DNA of 52,866 bases from Verrucomicrobiota bacterium (lineage in GTDB: Bacteria > Verrucomicrobiota > Verrucomicrobiia > Chthoniobacterales > SZAS-18): assembly GCA_025353105.1 (NCBI GenBank), contig JANXRG010000076.1, positions 1 through 52,866 of the forward strand, written 5' to 3'. Below the pieces are notes generated by a model. That model ran no database searches. It saw only the letters and a program-made list of their open reading frames with translations, and was not told the DNA's origin. The translations under genes and the position numbers were made by a program. Positions 44,172 through 52,640 of the stretch are shown here, one piece after another. The first letter of the stretch is position 1; the number at the start of each line of letters is the position of its first letter.

Positions 44172-45329
44172 ATGCGAACATCCCTCCAAATCGCCTTTTT
44201 CTTCCTCGCCTTGGCTCTCGCCGGGTGCGGGAAAAAGGCCGAGCCCGCCGGTCCGCCGACGCGGTCGGTCACCGCCGCCCGGGCCGAAGTCCGCGACGTG
44301 CCGCTCTACATCGACGAAATCGGCAGCACCACCGCGGTCGAGTCAGTCAACGTTCAGGCGCAGGTCTCCGGCCAAATCCAGCAGGTGCATTTTCAGGACG
44401 GGGCTGAGGCGCAAAAGGGCGACCTGCTGTTCACGATCGACCCGCGCTCGTATCAAGCGGCGCTGGACAAGGCCGCCGCGACGCTCGCGCAGAATTCCGC
44501 CAAGCTCGAGTTCCAGCGTGCGCAGATGTCACGGATGGAGGAGCTGCGCCGCAAGAACGTCGCGGCGTCGCAGGATTTCGATCAAGCCCGCGCCACGCTC
44601 GGAGAATACGAGGCCATCGTGCGCGGCGACCAGGCGAACCTCGACAACGCCAAGTTGAATCTGGAGTACTGCTCCGTGCGCGCACCCATCACCGGGCGCC
44701 TCGGCAAGCGACTCGTGGATGCCGGCAACGTGGTCGCGTCTCCGGGTGGACCCATCCTGGTCTCGATCCAGAAACAGGATCCGCTGTACGTTGATTTCAC
44801 GATCGCTGAGGACAAGTTACCGGCCGTGCGCGCTTATCAGAAAAACGGCACGTTGCGCGTCGAGGCGTGGTTCGCCACGGAGCCGCAGAAACGGCGCGCC
44901 GGCGAGTTTGCCTTTCTCGACAACGCGGTGCAGCTCGGAAACGGCACCGTGCGCCTGCGCGCCCGCATTCCGAATGAGGACCGACTGTTTTGGCCCGGCC
45001 AGTTCGTGAACGTCCGCCTGATTCTGGACACCGTGAAGTCCGCCGTCGTCATCCCAAGTCAGGCGCTCCAAACCGGCCAGATCGGCACCTTTGTTTTCGT
45101 CGTGACAGACGAGATGAAAGCCGCCATCCGCCCGATCCGTCCAGGCCAGCGCCAGGGCCCTGAGATCGTGATCGAAGATGGCGTAATAGGCGGTGAAACG
45201 GTCGTCCTCACCGGCCAGCTCCTGCTTTCGCCTGGGGCGCCCGTCAAAATCGTCGGCGGACCCGCCGCCGCTGCGCCGCCCGCCGCAAAAGTCGATCCGC
45301 CAAAGGAAGAAACGAAGAAGCCGCTCTGA
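44172..45329 (+). CDS. RND efflux periplasmic adaptor lipoprotein (AcrA-like)
   Basis: 385 residues from the ATG at 44172. The lipoprotein signal FFFLALALAGC has Cys19 as the lipid site. The lipoyl half-motifs (SGQIQQVHFQDGAEAQKGDLLF and VRAPITGRLGKRLVDAGN) flank a coiled coil, then beta-barrel and membrane-proximal domains. It bridges the RND pump to an outer-membrane channel. A possible promoter TTGACA lies at 44059-44064. The RND pump gene follows 46 bases later; no tolC-type gene is seen. Confidence 0.92.
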   Translation: MRTSLQIAFFFLALALAGCGKKAEPAGPPTRSVTAARAEVRDVPLYIDEIGSTTAVESVNVQAQVSGQIQQVHFQDGAEAQKGDLLFTIDPRSYQAALDKAAATLAQNSAKLEFQRAQMSRMEELRRKNVAASQDFDQARATLGEYEAIVRGDQANLDNAKLNLEYCSVRAPITGRLGKRLVDAGNVVASPGGPILVSIQKQDPLYVDFTIAEDKLPAVRAYQKNGTLRVEAWFATEPQKRRAGEFAFLDNAVQLGNGTVRLRARIPNEDRLFWPGQFVNVRLILDTVKSAVVIPSQALQTGQIGTFVFVVTDEMKAAIRPIRPGQRQGPEIVIEDGVIGGETVVLTGQLLLSPGAPVKIVGGPAAAAPPAAKVDPPKEETKKPL

Positions 45330-45375
45330 GCGGATCACGCTTCGCCAGGTTTCGAACTCCCGCCCCGCGCCTGCC

Positions 45376-48300
45376 ATGAATCTCTCCGAGCCCTTCATTC
45401 GTCGCCCGGTGATGACGCTGTTGCTGACGGTGACAACCGTCATCTTCGGCGTGCTGGCCTACCGGCAGCTGCCGGTGAATGATTTGCCGTCGGTCGATTT
45501 CCCAGTGCTCAGCGTGAATGTCGGCTATCCAGGCGCCAGTCCCGAGACCATGGCCGCGACGGTCGCCACGCCGCTGGAGCGGCAGTTTCTGCAGATTCCC
45601 GGAATCGACATCATCACCTCGAACAGCACGCAGGGAAGCACCGGGTTGACGCTGCAGTTCAATCTCAGCAAGAGTGTCGACGCTGCCGCCACGGACGTGC
45701 AGGCCGCGATTCAGCAAGCCTCCGGCGCGCTGCCGGCCGATCTCCCGTCGCAGCCGACGCTCAGCAAACAGAACCCCAACGAGCAGCCGATTATCTACAT
45801 CGGCCTCACCAGCGCTTCGCTCACATACGGCCAGCTTTACGATTTCGCGAACACGCTCGTGGCGCAGCGCATCTCGATTCTGCCGGGCGTTTCCAAGGTG
45901 GACATCTTTGGCTCGAAGGGCGCCATCCGGGTGAAAGCGGATCCGAGCAAGCTCGCCTCCCGCCAGCTCACGATGGATGAACTCGCGACCGCCATCCGCG
46001 CCGGCAGCAACTATCAGGGGGCCGGGCAATTCGACGGTCCAAACCGCACTTTCCTGCTGCAACCGCAGGGACAGCTCGAGACGGCCGCCGATTACGAACG
46101 CCTCGTCATCGCGCAGCGGGACGGCAGCATAATCCGCCTTGGCGACGTCGCAAAATTGACGGAATCGGTGACCGACGAACGCTTCGCGCGCATCTACCGG
46201 GTGCGGGGCCGGCTCGACGCCGCCGCCTCCGTGACGCTCGCAGTTTCCCGCCAGCCCGGGACCAACGCCGTTGAGGTCGCGCGCACCGTCCGCACCCTCC
46301 TGCCCCAGCTTCTGCGCGAGTTGCCGGGCTCGATCGATCTCATCCCCACGTACGATCGCTCCGTCACGATCACCGCTTCGGTCAATGATGTGCAGGAGAC
46401 TCTTTTCATCGCGTTCGCACTCGTGGTGCTGGTGATCTTCGTCTTCCTCGGGCGCGCCTCGGATACCCTCATTCCGGTGGTCGCGCTGCCACTCTCCCTC
46501 CTCATCACCTTTATCGTGATGCAGTGGCTCAGCTACAGCATCGACAATCTTTCGCTGCTCGCGCTGACGCTCGCGATCGGGTTTCTCGTGGACGACGCGA
46601 TCGTCTTTCTCGAGAACTGCGTCCGACGAATGGACACCTTTGGTGAGAGCCCGCTGCAGGCCGCGCTCGCCGGGGCCAAGGAGATCAGCTTCACGATTCT
46701 CTCGATGACCCTCTCGCTCGCGGCGGTGTTTATTCCGCTCGTGTTTATGCCGGGTCTGCTCGGTCTGCAGTTTCGCGAATTCGCGGTCGTCATCATCGTC
46801 GCGATCATCGCCTCGGGTCTGGTTTCCCTTACGCTCACGCCGTTGATGTGCGCGCGGTTGCTGGAGGGCCACGCGAGCGGAAAGAAAACGTGGATGGAGG
46901 CGCGCATCAACGTGCTGATGAGTCAGGTCGTTGGCGCCTACGGGCGCACGCTCAAAATCGCACTGCAACACCGCTGGGTTTCGCTCGTCGCCTTCCTGGT
47001 CTGCCTACTCGCGACGTTCGTGCTGTTCCGCGCCCAGCGCATCGCGTTTCTGCCGGTGGGGGACAGCGGCTTCGCCCGGGGCGTCGTGCGCACCGCCGAA
47101 GGCACGTCGCCGGATGCCTTGCGCGGTTATCTGACGGCGATTCAGGACATCATGAAGCGCAACGACGCCGTCGACAAATTTCTCGTCCGCACGCAGGGCT
47201 TCAACGTCTTCACGGTCATGTTCCTGCGTCCGCGATCCGAGCGGCCGCCCATCAACGATGTCATCGCCGATGTCACGCGGCAGATTAATCAAATCCCCGG
47301 TCTGCTGGCATATATCTCGCCGAATCCCGTGCTGCAGATTTCCACCGGTGCCACGAACAACAGCCAGGGAAAATATTCTTACTCCATCTCCGGGATCGAC
47401 ACCAACGAGGTGCGCCGCGCGACTGAGGACCTGACGGAGCGCCTGCGCGCCTATCCGGGATTTCTCTACGTGAACAACGATCTCCAGACGAACACCCCCA
47501 ACCTGGACATCGAGATCCTGCGCGAACCAGCGGCGACCTACGGCGTCTCCGCCCAGCGCATTCTCAGCGCGCTGCGCGCGGCCTATTCGCAAAACTACGT
47601 CTATCTGATCAAGAAGCAGACGGATCAATACCAGGTCATCCTCGAAGTCGATGACGGCCAGCGGTCGGTGCCGGATAATTTGAAGTTGCTCTACGTCCGG
47701 AGCGACGACGGGAAGAGGCTGGTCCCGCTCAGCGCGGTGGCGCGTTGGAAGGAAATTGTCGGCCCGCAGAACATCGCGCATCTCAACCAGTTTCCGGCCG
47801 CGAACATTTCCTTCAACCTGAAGCAGAACACCGTCATCGGCGACGCCGCGGCCTTTGTCGAAAAAACAGCCAAGGAGGTGCTGCCCGGGTCCGTGCGCGG
47901 CGAGGCGCAGGGGGAAACGAAAGTCTTTGTCGAGACCATTCGCTCGCTGAGCGTCCTGATGATTTTCGCCGTGTTCGCGATGTATGTAATCCTTGGGATC
48001 CTTTACGAGAGCTACGTGCATCCCATCACCGTTCTCACCTCGCTGCCCGTCGCCGCGGTCGGCGGCCTCGCCACCCTTCTCATTCTGCGACAGGAATGCT
48101 CCCTCTACGCCTTCGTCGGCATCTTCCTGCTCCTCGGCATCGTGAAAAAGAACGGCATCATGATGGTCGATTTCGCGCTGCAGCGCATGAACGAGGGCCT
48201 CGATAGTGTTTCGGCCGTGCACGAGGCCAGCATCGAGCGCTTCCGGCCGATCATCATGACGACGCTCGCCGCCCTGATGGGCGCGCTGCCGCTGGCCTTC

Positions 48301-48522
48301 GGTTTTGGCGCCGACGGCGCCGCGCGCAAGCCGCTTGGATCGATCATCGTGGGTGGTCTGATTGTCTCCCAAATCATCACGCTCTACATCACGCCGGTGC
48401 TGTTCCTCTATCTTGAGGATTTCCAGGAAAAGGTTCTCGATCGCGTCCCTTTATTCCGCCGCCAGAGTCTGTCGAAGCCGGCCGCCGGGGGTGATAAACC
48501 CACCGAGCCGGTGACGGCGTAG
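45376..48522 (+). CDS. RND multidrug efflux pump (AcrB-like)
   Basis: 1,048 residues, the typical length, with 12 membrane segments and two large periplasmic loops. TM1 has FIRRPVMTLLLTVTTVIFGV, TM4 has GFLVDDAIVFLENCVRR with the proton-relay Asp pair, and TM10 has GIVKKNGIMMVDFAL with the conserved Lys. These are hydrophobe-amphiphile efflux (HAE1) features. It exports toxic compounds across both membranes as a trimer. Starts 46 bases after the adaptor; longer upstream frames overlap it. A long hairpin repeat follows the stop. Confidence 0.95.
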   Translation: MNLSEPFIRRPVMTLLLTVTTVIFGVLAYRQLPVNDLPSVDFPVLSVNVGYPGASPETMAATVATPLERQFLQIPGIDIITSNSTQGSTGLTLQFNLSKSVDAAATDVQAAIQQASGALPADLPSQPTLSKQNPNEQPIIYIGLTSASLTYGQLYDFANTLVAQRISILPGVSKVDIFGSKGAIRVKADPSKLASRQLTMDELATAIRAGSNYQGAGQFDGPNRTFLLQPQGQLETAADYERLVIAQRDGSIIRLGDVAKLTESVTDERFARIYRVRGRLDAAASVTLAVSRQPGTNAVEVARTVRTLLPQLLRELPGSIDLIPTYDRSVTITASVNDVQETLFIAFALVVLVIFVFLGRASDTLIPVVALPLSLLITFIVMQWLSYSIDNLSLLALTLAIGFLVDDAIVFLENCVRRMDTFGESPLQAALAGAKEISFTILSMTLSLAAVFIPLVFMPGLLGLQFREFAVVIIVAIIASGLVSLTLTPLMCARLLEGHASGKKTWMEARINVLMSQVVGAYGRTLKIALQHRWVSLVAFLVCLLATFVLFRAQRIAFLPVGDSGFARGVVRTAEGTSPDALRGYLTAIQDIMKRNDAVDKFLVRTQGFNVFTVMFLRPRSERPPINDVIADVTRQINQIPGLLAYISPNPVLQISTGATNNSQGKYSYSISGIDTNEVRRATEDLTERLRAYPGFLYVNNDLQTNTPNLDIEILREPAATYGVSAQRILSALRAAYSQNYVYLIKKQTDQYQVILEVDDGQRSVPDNLKLLYVRSDDGKRLVPLSAVARWKEIVGPQNIAHLNQFPAANISFNLKQNTVIGDAAAFVEKTAKEVLPGSVRGEAQGETKVFVETIRSLSVLMIFAVFAMYVILGILYESYVHPITVLTSLPVAAVGGLATLLILRQECSLYAFVGIFLLLGIVKKNGIMMVDFALQRMNEGLDSVSAVHEASIERFRPIIMTTLAALMGALPLAFGFGADGAARKPLGSIIVGGLIVSQIITLYITPVLFLYLEDFQEKVLDRVPLFRRQSLSKPAAGGDKPTEPVTA

Positions 48523-48527
48523 GTGGC

Positions 48528-48676
48528 GGGAAACTCGAAGTTCGAAATTCGAAACTCGAAGGAAGTTTCGAAAAAGATTGAAACGGGAAAAATTCCCAAG
48601 GCGCTCCTTTGGGTTTTCTTCACATTTCATCCTTTGAATTTTCTTCCAGTTTCGAATTTCGAACTTCGAGTTTCCC
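48528..48676. repeat. Long hairpin repeat element A
   Basis: Perfect 29-base inverted arms (48528-48556 and 48648-48676), made of CGAAA/CTCGAA units and bounded by GGG and CCC, with a 91-base middle that is itself partly self-complementary. It begins 6 bases after the RND pump stop. Its left half shares sequence with element B at 52483-52626 (CTCGAAGGAA, TTTCGAAAA, TTGAA, CGGG). It may act as a terminator and is likely a dispersed non-autonomous element. Confidence 0.8.
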
Positions 48677-48732
48677 TCTGAAGCCAGGCGGACGTGCCGG
48701 GCAATGGCGCCAGACATCGCTCGCGAAAATCC

Positions 48733-48760
48733 TTGCCTTGTTTTTATACGACCGTATAGT
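48733..48760 (+). promoter_or_regulatory. Promoter and operator of the TetR-exporter operon
   Basis: TTGCCT (48733-48738), 16 bases, TATAGT (48755-48760). The palindrome TATACG-AC-CGTATA (48745-48758) covers the spacer and the -10, a TetR-type operator layout. The predicted start of transcription is at or next to the ATG at 48767, so the mRNA would be leaderless. Autorepression by the downstream TetR protein is inference. Confidence 0.6.
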
Positions 48761-48766
48761 TTGCGC

Positions 48767-49414
48767 ATGGCCCGGCCGTCGCAGAACCTGGATCAAAGGC
48801 TCACGCGGGTGGGCCGGCGTCACTTGACGCGCCGGGGATCAGCGCGCTTCAGCGTGCGCGAGCTTTGCGCCGAAGCGGGGGTGAACCTCGGCATGTTCCA
48901 CTACCATTTCCGGAGCAAGGCCGCGTTCATCAGCGGGCTGCTGGAGGAGATCTACAATCCGATGTTTGCCCGCCTGAATCTGGCCGCTGGCAGCGGTCAG
49001 GATCCGGTGGAAAAGCTGCGTTCAGCCCTCCGTGTCTTTGGCGGCTGGGTGACCGAGCATCGCGTCCTGCTCTCCCGTCTCGCGGCGGATCTGCTCGGGG
49101 GCGAAAGTAACGTGGCGGCCTTTATCCGTACCGCCGAGGTCCGGCATATTGCGGTCATGGTCGGTCTCATCCTGGAGTGCCAGCGCGCGGACCGTTTTCC
49201 ACCGGGGCATCCCGGTGAGATCATGGTCTTCATCGGCGGCGCGACGTTTCTGCCATTGCTCGTCGGCACACTGGCCCAAAACAACAAGCATTTGCCCGCT
49301 CCGATCCGCGCGGTGCTGAAGGACGGTACGCTCTTCACCGAGGCCGCGCTCAGTCGCCGCATCGACGCCGCTTTGCGCGGGCTCACCCTGCCCCTTCCCA
49401 AATTACGCGCATGA
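48767..49414 (+). CDS. TetR-family transcriptional regulator
   Basis: 215 residues from the ATG at 48767. The DNA-binding helix-turn-helix is SVRELCAEAGVNLGMFHYHF (residues about 28-48) followed by RSKAAFISGLLEEIY. The C-terminal ligand domain is helical and unremarkable. It leads a four-gene operon TetR, HlyD-like adaptor, ABC ATPase, permease, similar in order to the E. coli cecR-ybhGFSR cluster. It overlaps the adaptor gene by 4 bases. The ligand is not predictable. Confidence 0.92.
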   Translation: MARPSQNLDQRLTRVGRRHLTRRGSARFSVRELCAEAGVNLGMFHYHFRSKAAFISGLLEEIYNPMFARLNLAAGSGQDPVEKLRSALRVFGGWVTEHRVLLSRLAADLLGGESNVAAFIRTAEVRHIAVMVGLILECQRADRFPPGHPGEIMVFIGGATFLPLLVGTLAQNNKHLPAPIRAVLKDGTLFTEAALSRRIDAALRGLTLPLPKLRA

Positions 49415-50379
49415 ACACTAACCTCCCGTCGGTTTTTGTCGCCGTCCTGCTCGCCGTGGCGTTGCTCTGCATCCCCGCGTGCTCGCGTTCGTCTTCCGAA
49501 GTGTGGAACGGCTACATGGAAGGCGAGTTCGTGCGCGTGTCGGCGCCGATCAGTGGCCAGCTCATGAAGCTCGCGGTCGCGCGCGGCGCGGAGGTCCGGC
49601 CGGGCGCCGCACTGTTCACGCTCGAGAGCGCGAGCGAGGCAGCCGCCGTCGCCGAGTCTGAGGCGAAATTGGCGCGATCCGAAGCGCAGCTCGAAAATCT
49701 CCGGAAAGGTAAGCGGCCCGTCGAGATGGAGATGGTGGAGGCCCAGCTCGCGCAGGCCGAGGCAAACTGGCAACTCGCCACCGCCAACCGCGCCCGGCAG
49801 GAAAAGCTCGCCGTCGAGCGCACGGTTTCCGCCGTCACGCTCGATGAAGCCCGCGCCTCGGAGGTCAACGCCCGCGCGCGCGTGGCCGAGCTGCGCGCGA
49901 TGGTCGAGCAGGGCAAACTCGGGGCCCGGGCGGATGAGATCAGCGCCGCGGAATCTGAGGTCGAGGCTGCGCGCCGGACGCTGGTTCAGGCGAAATGGAA
50001 AATGGATCAAAAAACGCAGGGCGCCCCAGCCGGCGGACGCGTGACGGACACGTTCTTCCGCGAGGGCGAAATGGTCGCCGCCGGCACACCCGTGGTGGAA
50101 ATTCTTCCGCCGGAAAACGTGAAAGCGCGGTTTTTTGTCCCCCAGGATCAACTGCCGTCGCTCCCGCCAGGGACCCCGGTGCAAGTCCGCACCGACGGCG
50201 GCAGGGCGACCATTCCCGCCCGGGTCGTGCGAGTCGCTTCGCAGGCGGAATACACCCCGCCCTTCATCTATAGCCGCGAGAACCGATCGCACCTCGTCTT
50301 CCTCGTCGAGGCGAAGCCGGACAATCCGGCCGACGCCGTGAACCTGCCTCCCGGTCTGCCGGTGGAGGTGACCCGATGA
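49411..50379 (+). CDS. HlyD/YbhG-like ABC exporter adaptor lipoprotein
   Basis: 322 residues. A signal peptide with a lipobox-like IPAC (Cys24) precedes the first lipoyl half (VSAPISGQLMKLAVARGAEV) and a long coiled coil (residues about 85-200), then the second half (GAPAGGRVTDTFFREGEMVAAG). It spans the periplasm between the ABC transporter and an outer-membrane channel. It starts inside the TetR stop (ATGA) and ends in a 4-base overlap with the ATPase gene. Confidence 0.88.
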   Translation: MNTNLPSVFVAVLLAVALLCIPACSRSSSEVWNGYMEGEFVRVSAPISGQLMKLAVARGAEVRPGAALFTLESASEAAAVAESEAKLARSEAQLENLRKGKRPVEMEMVEAQLAQAEANWQLATANRARQEKLAVERTVSAVTLDEARASEVNARARVAELRAMVEQGKLGARADEISAAESEVEAARRTLVQAKWKMDQKTQGAPAGGRVTDTFFREGEMVAAGTPVVEILPPENVKARFFVPQDQLPSLPPGTPVQVRTDGGRATIPARVVRVASQAEYTPPFIYSRENRSHLVFLVEAKPDNPADAVNLPPGLPVEVTR

Positions 50380-51314
50380 ATGGAAACGTCGCGGCGCCCG
50401 CGATTGATGTGCGCGGGTTGACGAAGAGCTTCGATGGCCGGCGGGTGGTCGACGACTTTTCGATGCGGGTCGATCGCGGTCGCATCTACGGTTTCCTCGG
50501 CCCAAATGGCAGCGGCAAGACCACCACGATTCGCATGCTCTGCGGATTGCTCACGCCGGATGCCGGTGAGGGCACCTGCCTGGGGCTTGACTTGCGCACG
50601 CAGGCGCAGGCGATCAAGCGCCAGGTCGGCTACATGACGCAGCGCTTCAGCCTTTACGAGGATCTGAGCATCGAAGAAAATCTCGATTTCATCGCGCACG
50701 TTTATCAAGTGCCGGAGCGCGCCCAGCGCGTTGACCAGACCCTGGATTCGCTCGGGCTGACCGGACGCCGCAAGCAACCGGCCGGCTCGCTTTCGGGTGG
50801 CTGGAAGCAACGCCTCGCGCTCGCCGCGTGTCTCATCCACGATCCGCAACTGCTTTTGCTCGACGAACCCACGGCTGGCGTTGACCCCAAGGCGCGCCGC
50901 GATTTCTGGGATCACATTCACGAGCTTGCCGCCGGCGGCATGACGGTACTCGTGAGCACGCATTATATGGACGAGGCGGAGCGCTGCCATGCCCTCGCGT
51001 ACATCGCGTACGGCAAGCTGGTGACCCGCGGAACGGCCGCGGAAATTATTAGCGAGGCGGGCCTGACGGTATTTTCGATCCGTGGCGAAGATCTGACCGC
51101 CGCCGCCGCGGATCTGCGGGGCATGCCGGGCGTTGAGCTGGTCATTCCGTTCGGCACCGCGTTGCATGCAGGTGGGACTGACCGCGCCGCGGTGGAACGT
51201 GCCATGGGGCCCTTGCACGAGAAATACGGAATCACCTGGACCGCGGTGCCGACGAATCTCGAGCACGTCTTCATCCGCCTGATGGATCGGACACCGGACA
51301 ATTTCTCTGCGTAA
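50376..51314 (+). CDS. ABC transporter ATP-binding protein (exporter type)
   Basis: 312 residues with one nucleotide-binding domain: Walker A GPNGSGKTTTIRM, Q-loop YMTQRFSLYEDL, signature LSGGWKQRLALA, Walker B LLLDEPTAGVDP and switch His in VSTHYMDEAERC. The order fits drug-type ABC-2 exporters (YbhF-like), but E. coli YbhF has two such domains and this has one. It energises the permease that follows 20 bases later. Confidence 0.94.
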   Translation: MNGNVAAPAIDVRGLTKSFDGRRVVDDFSMRVDRGRIYGFLGPNGSGKTTTIRMLCGLLTPDAGEGTCLGLDLRTQAQAIKRQVGYMTQRFSLYEDLSIEENLDFIAHVYQVPERAQRVDQTLDSLGLTGRRKQPAGSLSGGWKQRLALAACLIHDPQLLLLDEPTAGVDPKARRDFWDHIHELAAGGMTVLVSTHYMDEAERCHALAYIAYGKLVTRGTAAEIISEAGLTVFSIRGEDLTAAAADLRGMPGVELVIPFGTALHAGGTDRAAVERAMGPLHEKYGITWTAVPTNLEHVFIRLMDRTPDNFSA

Positions 51315-51334
51315 ATCCCCGCGCTCCTCCCGCC

Positions 51335-52477
51335 ATGGAACATCCGCATTTCTCGATTGATCGCACGCTCGCGGTGTTGCAGAAGGAATTCCGCCATATG
51401 CGACGCGACGGCGTCACGCTGCGCCTCGTGGTCGCACTGCCGTTGATGCAGCTCATCCTGTTTGGCTACGCCATCAACGGCGATCCCAAGCACCTTCCCA
51501 CCGCCGTCGTCGCCGCGGATTCGAGCGAGTTTTCCCGCAGCCTCATCGAGGGCATGCGCAACTCGCGCTACTTCGACGTCACCCGCCGCCTGCAAAGCGA
51601 AATTGAGGGCGATCGGCTGCTCGCCGAGGGGCGCGTGAAGTTTCTTGTCGTCATCCCGCCGGATTTTGGCCGGACGCTGATGCGCGGCGAGCGGCCCGTG
51701 GTTTTGGTCGCGGCGGACGCGACTGATCCGGCCGCCACGGGCAACGCCATCGCATCGCTCGCGCAGATCGCGCAGCGCGCGGTGGGACGCGACCTGGTGG
51801 GCGTGGCCGCGCGGGCCGGTGCATTCACCCCGGCACCGGTCGAGGTGCGCGTGCAGGCGCGCTACAACCCCGACGGCATCACGCAATACAACACGGTGCC
51901 TGGCCTCATGGCCGTCGTCCTTTCGCTTTCGTGCACCCTCCTGACGTCGATCGCCGTGACCAAGGAGCGCGAGAAGGGAACGCTGGAAAACCTGCTCGCG
52001 ACCCCGGTGCGGCCGCTCGAGTTCATGGCGGGAAAGGTGCTTCCGTACGTCGTGGTGGGTTACACGCAGGCGATCATCTGCCTGGCGTTTGCGCGCGTGC
52101 TCTTTGGCGTGCCGTTTGAGGGCAGCTTCCTCCTGCTCATGCTCATGACGGGCGTCTTCATCCTCGCCTCGCTGGCCGTCGGCTTCACGTTCTCCACGCT
52201 GGCCCAGACGCAAATGCAGGCGATGCAGATGTCGCAGTTCTTCTTCTTGCCGGGCATGCTGCTGTCGGGCTTCATGTTCCCGTTCGAAGGGATGCCGAAA
52301 TTTGCCCAATGGATCGGGTCACTACTCCCGATGACCCATTTCCTGCGCATCGTGCGCGGCATCATGCTCAAGGGCAACGGTCTCACCGAGGTGCTGCCGC
52401 ACTTCTGGCCGCTCGCCGCCTTCACCGTCGTGGCCGTGCTCATCGCGCTCGCGCGGTACCGGCAGACGCTGGATTAG
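51335..52477 (+). CDS. ABC-2 type permease (YbhS/YbhR-like)
   Basis: 380 residues. A first membrane helix (VALPLMQLILFGYAI), a large periplasmic domain (residues about 50-175), then five helices including GLMAVVLSLSCTLLTSIAVT and the EREKGTLENLLATPVRPLEF motif of ABC-2 exporters. It forms the membrane channel with the upstream ATPase, probably as a homodimer, since only one permease is present where E. coli has two. The stop is followed by repeat element B. Confidence 0.92.
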   Translation: MEHPHFSIDRTLAVLQKEFRHMRRDGVTLRLVVALPLMQLILFGYAINGDPKHLPTAVVAADSSEFSRSLIEGMRNSRYFDVTRRLQSEIEGDRLLAEGRVKFLVVIPPDFGRTLMRGERPVVLVAADATDPAATGNAIASLAQIAQRAVGRDLVGVAARAGAFTPAPVEVRVQARYNPDGITQYNTVPGLMAVVLSLSCTLLTSIAVTKEREKGTLENLLATPVRPLEFMAGKVLPYVVVGYTQAIICLAFARVLFGVPFEGSFLLLMLMTGVFILASLAVGFTFSTLAQTQMQAMQMSQFFFLPGMLLSGFMFPFEGMPKFAQWIGSLLPMTHFLRIVRGIMLKGNGLTEVLPHFWPLAAFTVVAVLIALARYRQTLD

Positions 52478-52482
52478 CCAAA

Positions 52483-52626
52483 CTCCAAACTCGAAATTCG
52501 AAACTCGAAGGAAATTTCGAAAAGGTTTGAAGCGGGGAAAATCTTTGCTGCGGCCCTTTGGTCCTTCCTCGTTTCAAAAAGGTTAAACTTTCTTCGAGTT
52601 TCGAGTTTCGATCTTCGAGTTTCCCG
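52483..52626. repeat. Long hairpin repeat element B
   Basis: Left arm about 52488-52530 and right arm about 52575-52626 are inverted copies of each other with a few indels (the right arm has one extra 7-base CGAAACT unit). Sequence, size (about 145 bases) and position just after a stop codon are like element A. It separates the convergent permease and M3 peptidase genes and could terminate both. Confidence 0.75.
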
Positions 52627-52640
52627 GGCGGCGCCCGGTC

